From CAYWMD01 sp964458575 (GTDB lineage Bacteria; Verrucomicrobiota; Verrucomicrobiia; Limisphaerales; JADLHS01), in contig CAYWMD010000072.1 of assembly GCA_964458575.1 (NCBI GenBank), forward strand, positions 1-31,260: DNA of 31,260 bases, given 5' to 3'. Positions 8,603 through 16,845 of the stretch are shown one piece after another. Numbering within the stretch: position 1 is the first letter of the stretch; each line of letters starts with the position of its first letter. Under the pieces are notes generated by a model. It was given only the letters and a program-made list of their open reading frames with translations, searched no databases and had not been told where the DNA came from. Position numbers and translations under genes: made by a program.

Positions 8603-8695
8603 CGCGGCAAGTTCAATGCCTCTTCCGCCATCACCCCGGGACGGGCCGTCCGACGGGCTTTACTCGTTTTTCAACCGCTGATATTTTTCAACCGC

Positions 8696-9466
8696 ATGAT
8701 CGAAGTGCAAGGACTCGTCAAGCTGTACGGCGAATTTGTCGCCGTGCATGAGCTTTCGTTCGCAGTCCAACCCGGCGAAGTGATGGGTCTGGTCGGCCCC
8801 AATGGCGCCGGCAAAACGACGACCCTCCGCTGTCTGGCCGGCATCATCCCGCCGACGCGGGGTTGCGTGCGGATTTGCGGGAGCGATCTGACCCAGGACC
8901 CGATCCCGGCCAAGAAACAACTCGCCTTTCTCACCGACGAACCGCGCCTCTTCGATTATCTCACCGTCTGGCAACACCTGAATTTCGTCGCGCGCATCTA
9001 TCAGGTCGCGGATTTCGAGCCGCTGGCGGGCACGCTGCTGGAGGAACTGGAACTGTCGGACAAGCGTGACAAGCTTCCCGGTGAACTCTCCCGCGGCATG
9101 AAGCAAAAACTCGCCATCGCCTGCGGACTTTTGCATTCGCCCAAGGTGATTTACTTCGACGAACCACTGACCGGTCTCGACCCCTACGGCATCCGGCGGA
9201 TGAAGGATTCCATTTTGAAACGGGCGCGCGCCGGCGCGGCCATCATCATCAGCTCGCACCTGTTGCACCTCGTCGAGGAAATTTGCTCGCACATTTTGAT
9301 TCTGAAAAACGGGCGGAAGGTCATTGATGGCACCCTGGCCGAGATCACGCAGAAGTTTTCCCAGCAACCGGGCGATGTGAACCTGGAGGAAATCTTCTTC
9401 CGCGCCACGAGCGAAACACCGCCGCCGCCATCTCCTCCCATCGTCGGCGAAACACCGAGGGCTTGA
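8696..9466 (+). CDS. ABC transporter ATP-binding protein
   Basis: This 256-aa ABC ATPase powers a membrane exporter, most likely with the large membrane protein encoded next. Walker A GPNGAGKT is at 34-41, the signature LSRGMKQK at 131-138, Walker B VIYFDEP at 151-157 and the switch His (SSHLL) at 188. The order and the LSRGMKQ form of the signature are typical of ABC-2 type exporters. I chose the ATG at 8696 because MIEVQGLVKLYGEF is the usual N-terminus; the upstream open frame overlaps the divergent zwf gene. The C-terminus ends in a Pro-rich stretch just before a repeat-filled intergenic region. The substrate cannot be told from sequence. Confidence 0.92.
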   Translation: MIEVQGLVKLYGEFVAVHELSFAVQPGEVMGLVGPNGAGKTTTLRCLAGIIPPTRGCVRICGSDLTQDPIPAKKQLAFLTDEPRLFDYLTVWQHLNFVARIYQVADFEPLAGTLLEELELSDKRDKLPGELSRGMKQKLAIACGLLHSPKVIYFDEPLTGLDPYGIRRMKDSILKRARAGAAIIISSHLLHLVEEICSHILILKNGRKVIDGTLAEITQKFSQQPGDVNLEEIFFRATSETPPPPSPPIVGETPRA

Positions 9467-9481
9467 ACCCATGCGCGCCCG

Positions 9482-9626
9482 ACCCTCACCCCGGCCTTTT
9501 CCCATCCGATGGGAGAGGGAGAATCTTTCTCCGTTCGTTGGCGAATCGCGTGTGCTTGGGCTTTGCTTGCGACTGGCTTTGCTGTTCCCTCGCCCGTCGG
9601 ACGGGAGCGGGGGGGGCAGGGTGAGA
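9482..9626. repeat. Inverted pair of dispersed palindromic repeats
   Basis: Two related units lie head to head between the ABC ATPase and the membrane protein. Unit A (about 9482-9521) begins ACCCTCACCCCGG and contains CCCATC/GATGGG around a single base, then GAGAGGG. Unit B (about 9585-9626), in the opposite sense, contains CCCGTC/GACGGG around a single base and ends GGGGGCAGGGTGAG. A third unit lies at 14263-14310 inside a coding gene. The paired units could fold into a long hairpin in the mRNA between the two genes and affect expression of the second. Confidence 0.7.
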
Positions 9627-9634
9627 TGTAATCC

Positions 9635-11392
9635 ATGATCTCCGCCCTCTTCTACCTCCAGTTCCACTCGGTCAAGAACCGCCTGGTGATGCGGTTTAAG
9701 CGGCTCAAGCAGCCGAAATATCTCATCGGTCTCGTTGTGGGGGCGCTTTATTTTTATTGGTACTTCTTTCGCGTCCTCTTTGTCCCGCGCACAGCGTGGG
9801 GTGCTTCGCCCGGAAACACCGGCAGGTCATCGGCGCTGGACCCGTTGTTTTACGAATCCATTGGCGCGCTGATCCTGCTCGTCATTGTCGGCCTGGGGTG
9901 GATTCTCCCGCGCAAACGCGCGGCGCTGGCGTTCTCCGAGGCGGAAGTGGCGTTTCTGTTTCCGGCGCCCGTCAGCCGGCGCGGATTGATCCATTTCAAA
10001 TTGCTGCGTTCGCAACTGGCGCTGCTGGCTTCGGTGTTGTTCCTGACGCTGATTTCCAACCGTCTTGGTACGGACGGGCGTTGGCTGATTCACGCGGCGG
10101 GCTGGTGGATCATTCTGTTCACCTTGAACCTGCACTTCATCGGGGCGTCTTTTGCGCTCACGATGCTGATGGACCGGGGGATTTCCACGTGGAAGCGGCG
10201 CGTGGCGGTGATGGGGCTGGCCGTGGCCGCGGTGAGCGTGGTGGGCACATGGCTGATGCGGCAATTCCCGGAACTGACCCCGGCCCAACTGGCGGACCCG
10301 GATCAAATGCTGGATTACGCGAAGCGCGCCCTGGTGAGCGGCCCGCTGCCGTATCTGCTGTATCCGTTCCGGCTCGTTGTGAAGCCTTATCTCGCAACGA
10401 ATGGGCCGGCTTTTCTGGTGGCTTTGAGCCCGGCGCTCCTGCTGATGGCGCTGCATTACGTCTGGGTCATCCGCTCCGACGTCGCTTTTGAAGAGGCGTC
10501 CGTGGAAGCCTCGAAGCGGATGGCGGAAAAAATCGCCGCCGCGCGCGCGGGCCGGTTGGGAAAGACCGGCAAACAGATCAAACCCAAACGTCCGCCATTC
10601 CGGCTGGCGCCCACGGGCCCGCCGTTGCTCGGGTTGCTTTGGAAGAATCTCATCAGCGCGGGGAGCGCCGTCTCGGCCCGCACCGGATTGATTCTGCTCA
10701 TCCTCGCGCTGGTCCTGGGCGGCAACCTGATCGGGTTGCGGCAGAACAGCACCCTGCCCGTCGTGATCGGCTCGCTGGCGGGCATGTTCGGGATCTGGGC
10801 GGTGTTGTTGGGCCCGCAAATCATGCGGCAGGATTTTCGCCAGGACCTGCCGCAAGCCGACGTGCTCAAACTTTATCCGCTGCCCGGCTGGCAGCTTGCG
10901 TTGGGAGAAATCCTCGCGCCGGCCGTCATCCTCACGGTTGTTGAATGGCTGTTGCTGGTGCTGGGCATGGCGTGCGCGGTGCCGTTTGCGCGTGAAACGG
11001 TTTCCGGCGGCCTGGCACTCGCGCTCGGCGCGGGAACGGCGCTGTTGCTGCCCCTGTTGAACCTGATTTCACTCGTTATTCCCAACGCCGCGGTGTTGTT
11101 GTTCCCCTCATGGTTTCAAACCGGCAAGGACGCGCCGCACGGCATCGAGGCCACGGGCCAGCGCCTGGTGTTTGCGCTGGGACAATTCCTCGCGTTCATC
11201 GTGGCGCTGGTACCGGCCGCGGCAGCGTTCACGGGATTATTCTTCGTGGTGAAATACCTGGCCGGCGCGGTCATGGCCGTGCCCATCGCCGTCCTGGGCG
11301 CCGCGCTGGTGCTGGCGGTGGAAGCCGGGCTGGGCGTCCTGTTGCTGGGATGGCTCTTCGGCCGGCTTGATTTGTCTTCCGAGGCCAACTGA
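9635..11392 (+). CDS. Putative ABC exporter membrane protein
   Basis: This 585-aa protein has many hydrophobic segments spread over its length, including helices near the N-terminus (LIGLVVGALYFYWYFFRVLF), around residues 70-90, 115-160 and 185-205, and several in the C-terminal half up to the last helix before RLDLSSEAN. A basic cytoplasmic loop (about residues 290-325, rich in Lys and Arg) separates the halves. The layout fits membrane partners of ABC-2 type exporters, and the ATPase gene just upstream supports this. I recognise no substrate-specific motif. The gene starts at ATG 9635, after the repeat-filled gap of 168 bases. Confidence 0.75.
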   Translation: MISALFYLQFHSVKNRLVMRFKRLKQPKYLIGLVVGALYFYWYFFRVLFVPRTAWGASPGNTGRSSALDPLFYESIGALILLVIVGLGWILPRKRAALAFSEAEVAFLFPAPVSRRGLIHFKLLRSQLALLASVLFLTLISNRLGTDGRWLIHAAGWWIILFTLNLHFIGASFALTMLMDRGISTWKRRVAVMGLAVAAVSVVGTWLMRQFPELTPAQLADPDQMLDYAKRALVSGPLPYLLYPFRLVVKPYLATNGPAFLVALSPALLLMALHYVWVIRSDVAFEEASVEASKRMAEKIAAARAGRLGKTGKQIKPKRPPFRLAPTGPPLLGLLWKNLISAGSAVSARTGLILLILALVLGGNLIGLRQNSTLPVVIGSLAGMFGIWAVLLGPQIMRQDFRQDLPQADVLKLYPLPGWQLALGEILAPAVILTVVEWLLLVLGMACAVPFARETVSGGLALALGAGTALLLPLLNLISLVIPNAAVLLFPSWFQTGKDAPHGIEATGQRLVFALGQFLAFIVALVPAAAAFTGLFFVVKYLAGAVMAVPIAVLGAALVLAVEAGLGVLLLGWLFGRLDLSSEAN

Positions 11393-11452
11393 CCCCGAGA
11401 GCAGGATTGAATTGGATCGCAATCTCCGTCAGGCTTCACGGCCAGTCACCAC

Positions 11453-12904
11453 ATGTTTCGGCTGTTGCGCCAACAGGTCAGACGCCGGCGACCGGGATTG
11501 ATTATCGCCGGTTGTTTCGGCGTTGCCGTCGCGGCGACAACGATGGGTGCAGATTGGCCGCAGTTTCTCGGACCGCAGCGAGACAACGTCGCTGACGAAA
11601 CCGGCTTGATTGATCGGTGGCCCGCCCAGGGCCCGCCGCAAGTGTGGGAAATGGACATGGGTTCGGGTTACAGCGCACCTTCCGTGCTTGGGGGCGTGCT
11701 CGTGTTGCACCATCGCCTCGGTGACGAGGAAATCGTCGAAGCCATGGACGCGAGCACGGGCAAAACGAAATGGCGGCACAAAGACCCGAGCCGCTTTCGC
11801 GATCCATTCGGCTACAACAACGGTCCGCGTTGCACGCCGCTGCTCGTGTCGAATCGCTGCTACACCTTCGGCGCGGAAGGCAAATTGACCTGCTTGAATC
11901 TGGCGAACGGGGAGGTGATCTGGAGGCGCGACAGCGCGAAGGATTGGAACATACCCGAACCATTTTTTGGCGTCGGCAGCACGCCGTTGCTGGAGGACGG
12001 CAAGTTGATTGTGATGGTTGGCGGCCAACCGGACGCCGGCGTCGTGGCGTTGGATCCTGGAACCGGAAAAACGATTTGGGAAAGTGTTGGCAGGAAAACC
12101 TGGAACGGGGTTACCACAATTGGCTGGCGGCCGGAAAAACCATACGCATGGAGCGGCCACGAGAAGATCGCCAGTTACGCTTCGCCCATTGCTGCGACGA
12201 TTCACGGCCGACGGCATTTGTTCTGCCTGATGCGACAGGGCCTCGTTTCGCTCAACCCGACAAACGGTGAAGTCCGTTTTTGTCGCTGGTTTCAATCGCC
12301 CGTCAACGAATCCGTCAACGCCATGACGCCCGTGGTGCGCGACGACGTGGTTTTCATTTCGGCGGCGTATTACCGCGTCGGTTCGGTGGCGCTCCGCGTC
12401 AAGCCGGATGGCCGCTCCTTCGACGAACTCTGGCGCAGCCCGGAAAACCCCTTCGCGCGGAACGACGACGGCAGTTATCCCGCGCCGGTTTTGGAAACTC
12501 ATTTCAACACGCCCGTGTTTCACGACGGTTTTCTTTACGCCTTCAGCGGACGCAACGAGCCGGATGCCGCGCTCCGCTGTGTGGAACTCAAGACCGGCAA
12601 ACTCATGTGGTCGCGCGATGAAGGTTTTCCCGCGCATCGCGGTGGTCAACCGTCCGCCTATGGTCGCGGCTCGGCGATATTGGCCGACGGCAAACTGATT
12701 GCGCTCGGCGAAGGCGGCAAACTGGGAATGTTTCGGCTGAATACCACGAAGCCCGAAGAGATCTGCGCCTGGCAGGTGCCGCAATTGCGTTATCCCTGCT
12801 GGGCCGGACCGGTGCTGGCCGGGAAGAAACTCTACCTCCGCAGCGAGGACAAATTGCTGTGCTTTGACCTTGCGCGGCGAATTTCTACGAAAACAACCTT
12901 GTGA
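11453..12904 (+). CDS. Secreted PQQ-like beta-propeller repeat protein
   Basis: This 483-aa protein starts with an Arg-rich n-region, a hydrophobic core (LIIAGCFGVAVAATTMG) and a probable cleavage site before ADWPQFLG, so it is probably exported. The DWPQFLGPQRDN start of the mature protein is typical of the PQQ-binding-like family in Planctomycetes and Verrucomicrobia. Propeller blades are marked by repeated tryptophan motifs: DASTGKTKWRH, NLANGEVIWRR, DPGTGKTIWES, NPTNGEVRFCR and ELKTGKLMWSR. The fold is known from quinoprotein dehydrogenases and BamB, but these family members often bind no cofactor, and no catalytic site is evident. The function is unknown. It is followed after about 100 bases by a small gene on the same strand. 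Confidence 0.85.
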   Translation: MFRLLRQQVRRRRPGLIIAGCFGVAVAATTMGADWPQFLGPQRDNVADETGLIDRWPAQGPPQVWEMDMGSGYSAPSVLGGVLVLHHRLGDEEIVEAMDASTGKTKWRHKDPSRFRDPFGYNNGPRCTPLLVSNRCYTFGAEGKLTCLNLANGEVIWRRDSAKDWNIPEPFFGVGSTPLLEDGKLIVMVGGQPDAGVVALDPGTGKTIWESVGRKTWNGVTTIGWRPEKPYAWSGHEKIASYASPIAATIHGRRHLFCLMRQGLVSLNPTNGEVRFCRWFQSPVNESVNAMTPVVRDDVVFISAAYYRVGSVALRVKPDGRSFDELWRSPENPFARNDDGSYPAPVLETHFNTPVFHDGFLYAFSGRNEPDAALRCVELKTGKLMWSRDEGFPAHRGGQPSAYGRGSAILADGKLIALGEGGKLGMFRLNTTKPEEICAWQVPQLRYPCWAGPVLAGKKLYLRSEDKLLCFDLARRISTKTTL

Positions 12905-13012
12905 CAGCGGCCCAAAAACGAATCATGGACTTGTTCAGCGCCATCAACGATAATGACTGCGTTCCCGCCCAGCGAGCTGGTTCAAGAAATCGTTTCCGAC
13001 AAAAGACTTGTT

Positions 13013-13456
13013 ATGATTAAAACACCGGAAGCCGTCGCGGCGCCGACCCGCCAGACACCGGCCAGTGAAACCGAACCGCAACGGTTCGAGCGCATCCTCT
13101 TGCGCCCTCAATTCAAACCGCTGAAGGCCGTGTTCGACAACCTCGACCTGGCCGTCCCGGTCATGCAAGCGGCGATCATCACCACGAATTCCTACCAGAT
13201 GTTCCTGGGCAAGCTGGGTTATCGCGTCGAAATCGTGAAACAGATCCACGAGAGCGATTGCTACGCGCGCCTCGGGCCCAAAGGCGGCATCCGGGCGGTC
13301 CTGCCGGTCCACGACATCGCCACCTACAGCACCATGGTCACGCTCGTGAATTTCGATTCGACGTTGACCACCACCTCCAATGCCATTGATTTCTACGACG
13401 ACCAACTGGCCGAATTCAAAATCCAGTTGATGAACCGCTCTGGCAACGCCGGGTGA
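13013..13456 (+). CDS. Hypothetical protein of 147 aa
   Basis: I do not recognise this protein. From MIKTPEAV it has 147 residues: a short Pro/Ala/Thr-rich leader, then a folded-looking domain of mixed helices and strands with a conserved-looking stretch (QRFERILLRPQFKPLKAVFD, then SYQMFLGKLGYRVEIV and GGIRAVLPVHDIATYSTMVTL). No signal peptide or membrane segment is visible. The start could also be the in-frame ATG at 12953. The opposite strand is also open, but its product has the Arg/Asp/His-rich look of a shadow frame. Its end lies 17 bases from the convergent flavoprotein gene. Confidence 0.65.
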   Translation: MIKTPEAVAAPTRQTPASETEPQRFERILLRPQFKPLKAVFDNLDLAVPVMQAAIITTNSYQMFLGKLGYRVEIVKQIHESDCYARLGPKGGIRAVLPVHDIATYSTMVTLVNFDSTLTTTSNAIDFYDDQLAEFKIQLMNRSGNAG

Positions 13457-13473
13457 ACCCGCGACGTTGGTCC

Positions 13474-14772
13474 TTAAACTCGTGCGCAGCTTCCGGCCAT
13501 GGCTCTTCCCGCAATCCAGCCGGTCGTCCAAGCGGCCTGGAAATTGAACCCGCCGGTGATGCCGTCAATGTCCAGCACTTCGCCCGCGAAAAAAAGCCCG
13601 GGGCAAATTCGGCTCTCCATCGTTTTGAAATTCACTTCGCTCAACCGCACCCCGCCGCAGGTCACGAATTCGTCCTTGTTCAGACTTTTGCCGGTGACTT
13701 GAAATTCCGTGCGCCGCAACTGCTGGACAAGCCGGTGTTGCGCCGACCGCGCCAGCCCCGACCATCGCGTTCCGCGCGTGACACCCGCCGCCAGCACCAG
13801 TTGTTCCCAGAGCCGGGCGGGCAGCGACGCCAACGGCGAATTGACGATCCACTTCGCCGGTTGCGACTGGCGGCACGACCGAAATGCCTTCGCCAGTTTG
13901 TCTTCGTTCCAATCCGGCAGCCAGTTCACTTGCAGCGCGAAGCGATAAGCTTGGTCGTGCAACTCGCGCGCGCCCCAAGCCGACAGCCGGAGAATCACCG
14001 GCCCGCTCAATCCCCAATGGGTCACCAGCAACGCGTCGCATTCGCGCAGTTTGCCGCCGTTTACCGAGGCTTCAACCGCTTCCAACGAAACGCCGGCCAG
14101 TTGCCGCAGCCACGGCGTTTCGATCTGAAACGTGAACAACGACGGCACGGGGGCTTCGAGCGTGTGACCGAGCGACACCGCCAGTTGACCAAGCGCCGGC
14201 GTCCGGCAACCGCCTGTCGCCAGGAGCACTTGATCGCAAACAATCGGAGCTTCGGAGGAAAGTTCCCCCTTTCCCTTTCGAAAAGGGAGAGGGCCGGGGT
14301 GAGGGTTCGCGGGTGACACTGACACTTCAAAACCTCCTCCCGTATTTCTGGCAATGCGCTCCACGCCGCAATTCGCTATGAGCTTTACGCCCGCCTGACG
14401 CGCCGCGTTGAGCAGGCAGTCCAGAATGGTCTGCGACGAATCCGTCGTGGGAAACATCCGTCCGTCGCTTTCGGTCTTGAGTGTCACACCGCGCGCCGCG
14501 AACCACGCCACGGTGTCGGAGGCTTGAAATTGCTTGAAGGGTGCGATCAATTCCCGTTCCCCGCGCGGAAAGCGCGCGGCAAACTCGCGCTCGTTGAAAC
14601 AGGCATGAGTGACATTGCAGCGCCCGCCGCCGGAGATTTTCACCTTGGCTAGAAACTGCGTTCCGCGTTCGAGCACGATGACCTCCGCTCCCGGCGCGGC
14701 TTCGGCGCAGGTGATGGCCGCAAAAAATCCCGCCGCTCCCCCGCCCACGATGACAATGCGCCGCGGGTTCAT
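13474..14772 (-). CDS. HI0933/BaiN-family NAD(P)/FAD-dependent oxidoreductase
   Basis: This 432-aa flavoprotein has the FAD-binding IVIVGGGAAGFFAA motif (6-19), the family-specific KISGGGRCNVTH (45-56), LLATGG (183-188) and the C-terminal FAGEVLDIDGITGGFNFQAA motif before the last helix. These define the HI0933-like family (YhiN/BaiN), whose physiological role is mostly unknown; some members act on bile acids. I chose the start MNPRRIVIV at 14772, five bases after the rsmH stop, so the two genes probably form an operon. An oddity: residues about 153-172 (PANPHPGPLPFRKGKGE) are a translated dispersed repeat inserted in frame in a loop before the IVCDQVLLATGG strand, so the protein is probably still functional. 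Confidence 0.9.
   Translation of the reverse strand: MNPRRIVIVGGGAAGFFAAITCAEAAPGAEVIVLERGTQFLAKVKISGGGRCNVTHACFNEREFAARFPRGERELIAPFKQFQASDTVAWFAARGVTLKTESDGRMFPTTDSSQTILDCLLNAARQAGVKLIANCGVERIARNTGGGFEVSVSPANPHPGPLPFRKGKGELSSEAPIVCDQVLLATGGCRTPALGQLAVSLGHTLEAPVPSLFTFQIETPWLRQLAGVSLEAVEASVNGGKLRECDALLVTHWGLSGPVILRLSAWGARELHDQAYRFALQVNWLPDWNEDKLAKAFRSCRQSQPAKWIVNSPLASLPARLWEQLVLAAGVTRGTRWSGLARSAQHRLVQQLRRTEFQVTGKSLNKDEFVTCGGVRLSEVNFKTMESRICPGLFFAGEVLDIDGITGGFNFQAAWTTGWIAGRAMAGSCARV
14263..14310. repeat. Dispersed palindromic repeat inserted in frame in a coding gene
   Basis: This repeat contains CCCTTTCCCTTTCGAAAAGGGAG with the near-palindrome CCCTTT/AAAGGG around the centre, then GAGGGCCGGGGTGAGGG. 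It matches the two units at 9482-9626 in layout: CCCTCACCCC at one end, a short central palindrome, and GAGAGGG. On the minus strand it is read as PHPGPLPFRKGKGE, the typical translation of this repeat class in environmental genomes. It interrupts the flavoprotein between two conserved segments without breaking the frame. Confidence 0.75.
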
Positions 14773-14777
14773 CCGTG

Positions 14778-15941
14778 TTACGGTTGGGCGGCCTTGCGTG
14801 CCCAACGAAGTTTGGCGGACGCGGAGCGCAGGTTGGCGCGGCGCTCCTCGGGCGTTGGCCGAATGACTTCCGGCGCAATTTCGGCGTAAATGCCGTCGCG
14901 CCAACCCGCCTCAAATGCCTTTTTTACGCGCCGGTCTTCGCCGGAGTGAAACGTGAGGATCGCCACCCGTCCGCCCGGATTCAGGCACGCGGGCAGATGA
15001 CGCAGCAACATGTCGAGCGCGGAGAACTCGTCGTTCACGGCCACCCGCAGGGCCTGGAATACGCGGCGCACGACGAGATCGCTTTCGTCCTTCTTTAATC
15101 CCGGTGAAGCGGCGCGGACCGCATTGGCCAGTTCCAAGGTCGTGGCGAAACTGCGGCCGGCAAGTGCCGCTGCCAGTTCGGTGGCACGCGGCTCGTCCGC
15201 GTTTTCACTCAGCAGTTTTGCCAGCGACGCGGTCGCCGTGTTTTTTAGCAGGGCGGACGCGGGAAAGCCGCGTTGCGGATTCATCCGCATGTCCAGCGGA
15301 CCGTCGGCTTTTGTGGAAAACCCGCGCGCGGGATCATCCAGTTGCATGGAAGACACGCCAAGGTCGGCCATGATGCAATCCGCGCGAACCGCGGTGGTGT
15401 TCCACACTGCGGGATCGGCCGCAGCGCGCCCGTCACTTTCAATCTGCGGCGGCTGGATCTGCGACTGCAGCCTCGCCCCGGCTTCCGCCAAGACTTTCGG
15501 CAGACCGGCGAAGTTGCTGCGGACGGCGATGAACATTTCCGGACCAAAACCAGCGGCGCGCAGGCGGGCTTCCGTCTTGGGCAACTCGATCGGGTCCATG
15601 TCCAGACCGATCAACCTTCCGCCGGGCTGGAGGCGCTTGAGCATTTCCTGCGCGTGCCCGCCGTAACCAAGTGTGCAATCCACCGCCAGTTCACCGGGCC
15701 GGGGCGCGAGTATTTCCAGAATCTCCGCGACCATGATGGGCCGATGCGTGCCCGCCGGCGTTTTGCCGGAGGCCAGCACCTTGGCCACCGTTTCGGCGTA
15801 ACGCTCGGGGTTTTGCTCCTTGTATTTCTCCTCGAACCGGCGCGGGTGCTTGCCGGAATAGCGCGGCCGGCGGCGATGCGGCATCGCAGGGGGCGCGTTG
15901 TTTGATGTTGGCGGAGCGTCGTCGGTCACGCGAAGACGCAT
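14778..15941 (-). CDS. rsmH: 16S rRNA (cytosine(1402)-N4)-methyltransferase
   Basis: RsmH (MraW) methylates N4 of C1402 in the decoding centre of 16S rRNA with SAM. Seen: THRPIMVAEIL (the HxPV-type start of the domain), the SAM motif VDCTLGYGGHAQEML, GLDMDP, the DLGVSSMQLDDPARGFS signature, DMRMN, and LTFHSGEDRRVK near the C-terminus. The N-terminus carries an extra basic region of about 45 residues (RRRPRYSGKHPRRFEEKYKE). The start is uncertain: the ATG at 15941 is given, and that at 15884 (MPHRRRPRY) is an alternative. In many bacteria it opens the dcw cluster, but here no mraZ, ftsL or pbp gene is adjacent. It is followed after five bases by the flavoprotein gene. Confidence 0.92.
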   Translation of the reverse strand: MRLRVTDDAPPTSNNAPPAMPHRRRPRYSGKHPRRFEEKYKEQNPERYAETVAKVLASGKTPAGTHRPIMVAEILEILAPRPGELAVDCTLGYGGHAQEMLKRLQPGGRLIGLDMDPIELPKTEARLRAAGFGPEMFIAVRSNFAGLPKVLAEAGARLQSQIQPPQIESDGRAAADPAVWNTTAVRADCIMADLGVSSMQLDDPARGFSTKADGPLDMRMNPQRGFPASALLKNTATASLAKLLSENADEPRATELAAALAGRSFATTLELANAVRAASPGLKKDESDLVVRRVFQALRVAVNDEFSALDMLLRHLPACLNPGGRVAILTFHSGEDRRVKKAFEAGWRDGIYAEIAPEVIRPTPEERRANLRSASAKLRWARKAAQP

Positions 15942-16053
15942 AACAGAACCGGCGACTGGACGCGATCCAATTAAGCCGACTGCGCTGTCGGCAAAACTCG
16001 ATTCAGTTTGAATCCGCCGGTGAAGTTCGTCGGCCGGCAAACTGGGCGGAGGG

Positions 16054-16797
16054 TCACTCGACCTTCACCTTCGCCTCTTCAAGCAGCAGGCTGTATTTAT
16101 AACCGGCGCCAAAATCTTTGTTGCGAACCACCTTGCCTTCGACCAGGACCGTGTCGCCGCGTTTGGCCTCGTCGGTGCTGGTGACGAGCAAATCATTGCT
16201 GCCCGCACTCCCGGTCCCGTCCTGCAGATGCAGCCAGTTTTTGCCCATGATACTGGCGTTGTACTTCACCACTTTGCCACGGAGCTTCACGGACTTGCCT
16301 GCCAGGCTTGCGCTGGCGGCGTAAATTTCCGCGACGGTCTTTCCATCCTTGGCTGGCTTGAGTCCGGTGAAATCGGTTTTGGGAAGGGACGGCCTGGCGC
16401 CTACTGGAGGATGACCGCTGGGCAGGTCTCCGACCGTACCGCCCCCAATGGGTGGATGCCCCGCGGGCAGTTGTTCCGCGCCCGGTTTGGCGCCATTCAC
16501 CGCGATCTGGCTGGCGAAATAAACCATCGGGAAAGTCCGGTTCAGCGACTTGCTCTCGAAATCCTTCATCGGCATCGCGTCGGGCACCGTTACCGAATCG
16601 CCCTGCTTCACCTGAAACTTCGTCGCGGCGGCCCAGACCTTGTTCGTGCCGGTGTCCACCAGCACATAAGTATAACCGCCGGCGTCCATCGTTTCGGTCA
16701 CCTTGCCGGAAAAACCTCCCGGCCCGGCAACCGCCGGCAAACCCGCGAGCGCGGAGAGGAACAACAGCAATGCCACCGATGATGCGATGTATTTCAT
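16054..16797 (-). CDS. Exported NrfJ-like protein with C-terminal OB-fold
   Basis: This 247-aa protein has a clear signal peptide (MKYIASSVALLLFLSALAGLPAVAG). The mature start, GKVTETMDAGGYTYVLVDTG followed by KVWAAA and MPMKDFESKSLNRTFPMVYF, resembles the small NrfJ-type proteins found with nitrite and multihaem cytochrome systems. A linker (about 105-140) holds two copies of LPxGHPP. The C-terminal part (about 155-245: VKLRGKVVKYN, GKNWLHLQDGTG, VLVEGKV) looks like an OB-fold of the nucleic-acid-binding type, here exported. No cytochrome gene is adjacent. The role is unknown; a periplasmic metal- or haem-linked role is possible but only inferred. Confidence 0.75.
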   Translation of the reverse strand: MKYIASSVALLLFLSALAGLPAVAGPGGFSGKVTETMDAGGYTYVLVDTGTNKVWAAATKFQVKQGDSVTVPDAMPMKDFESKSLNRTFPMVYFASQIAVNGAKPGAEQLPAGHPPIGGGTVGDLPSGHPPVGARPSLPKTDFTGLKPAKDGKTVAEIYAASASLAGKSVKLRGKVVKYNASIMGKNWLHLQDGTGSAGSNDLLVTSTDEAKRGDTVLVEGKVVRNKDFGAGYKYSLLLEEAKVKVE

Positions 16798-16845
16798 AAA
16801 TAATTGCGAATGCCGCCCAGAGCCTGACCCGCTCCCGGCCTGAAA

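Noticed and set aside
8333..8695. N-terminal extension of the ABC ATPase
   Set aside because: It lies over the 5' part of zwf on the other strand and carries no ABC features; the usual start is at 8696.
12944..13531. Long minus-strand open frame overlapping the 147-aa hypothetical gene
   Set aside because: Its product is rich in Arg, Asp, Gly and His with no domain-like pattern, as expected for a shadow of a plus-strand gene; the plus-strand frame looks like a folded protein.
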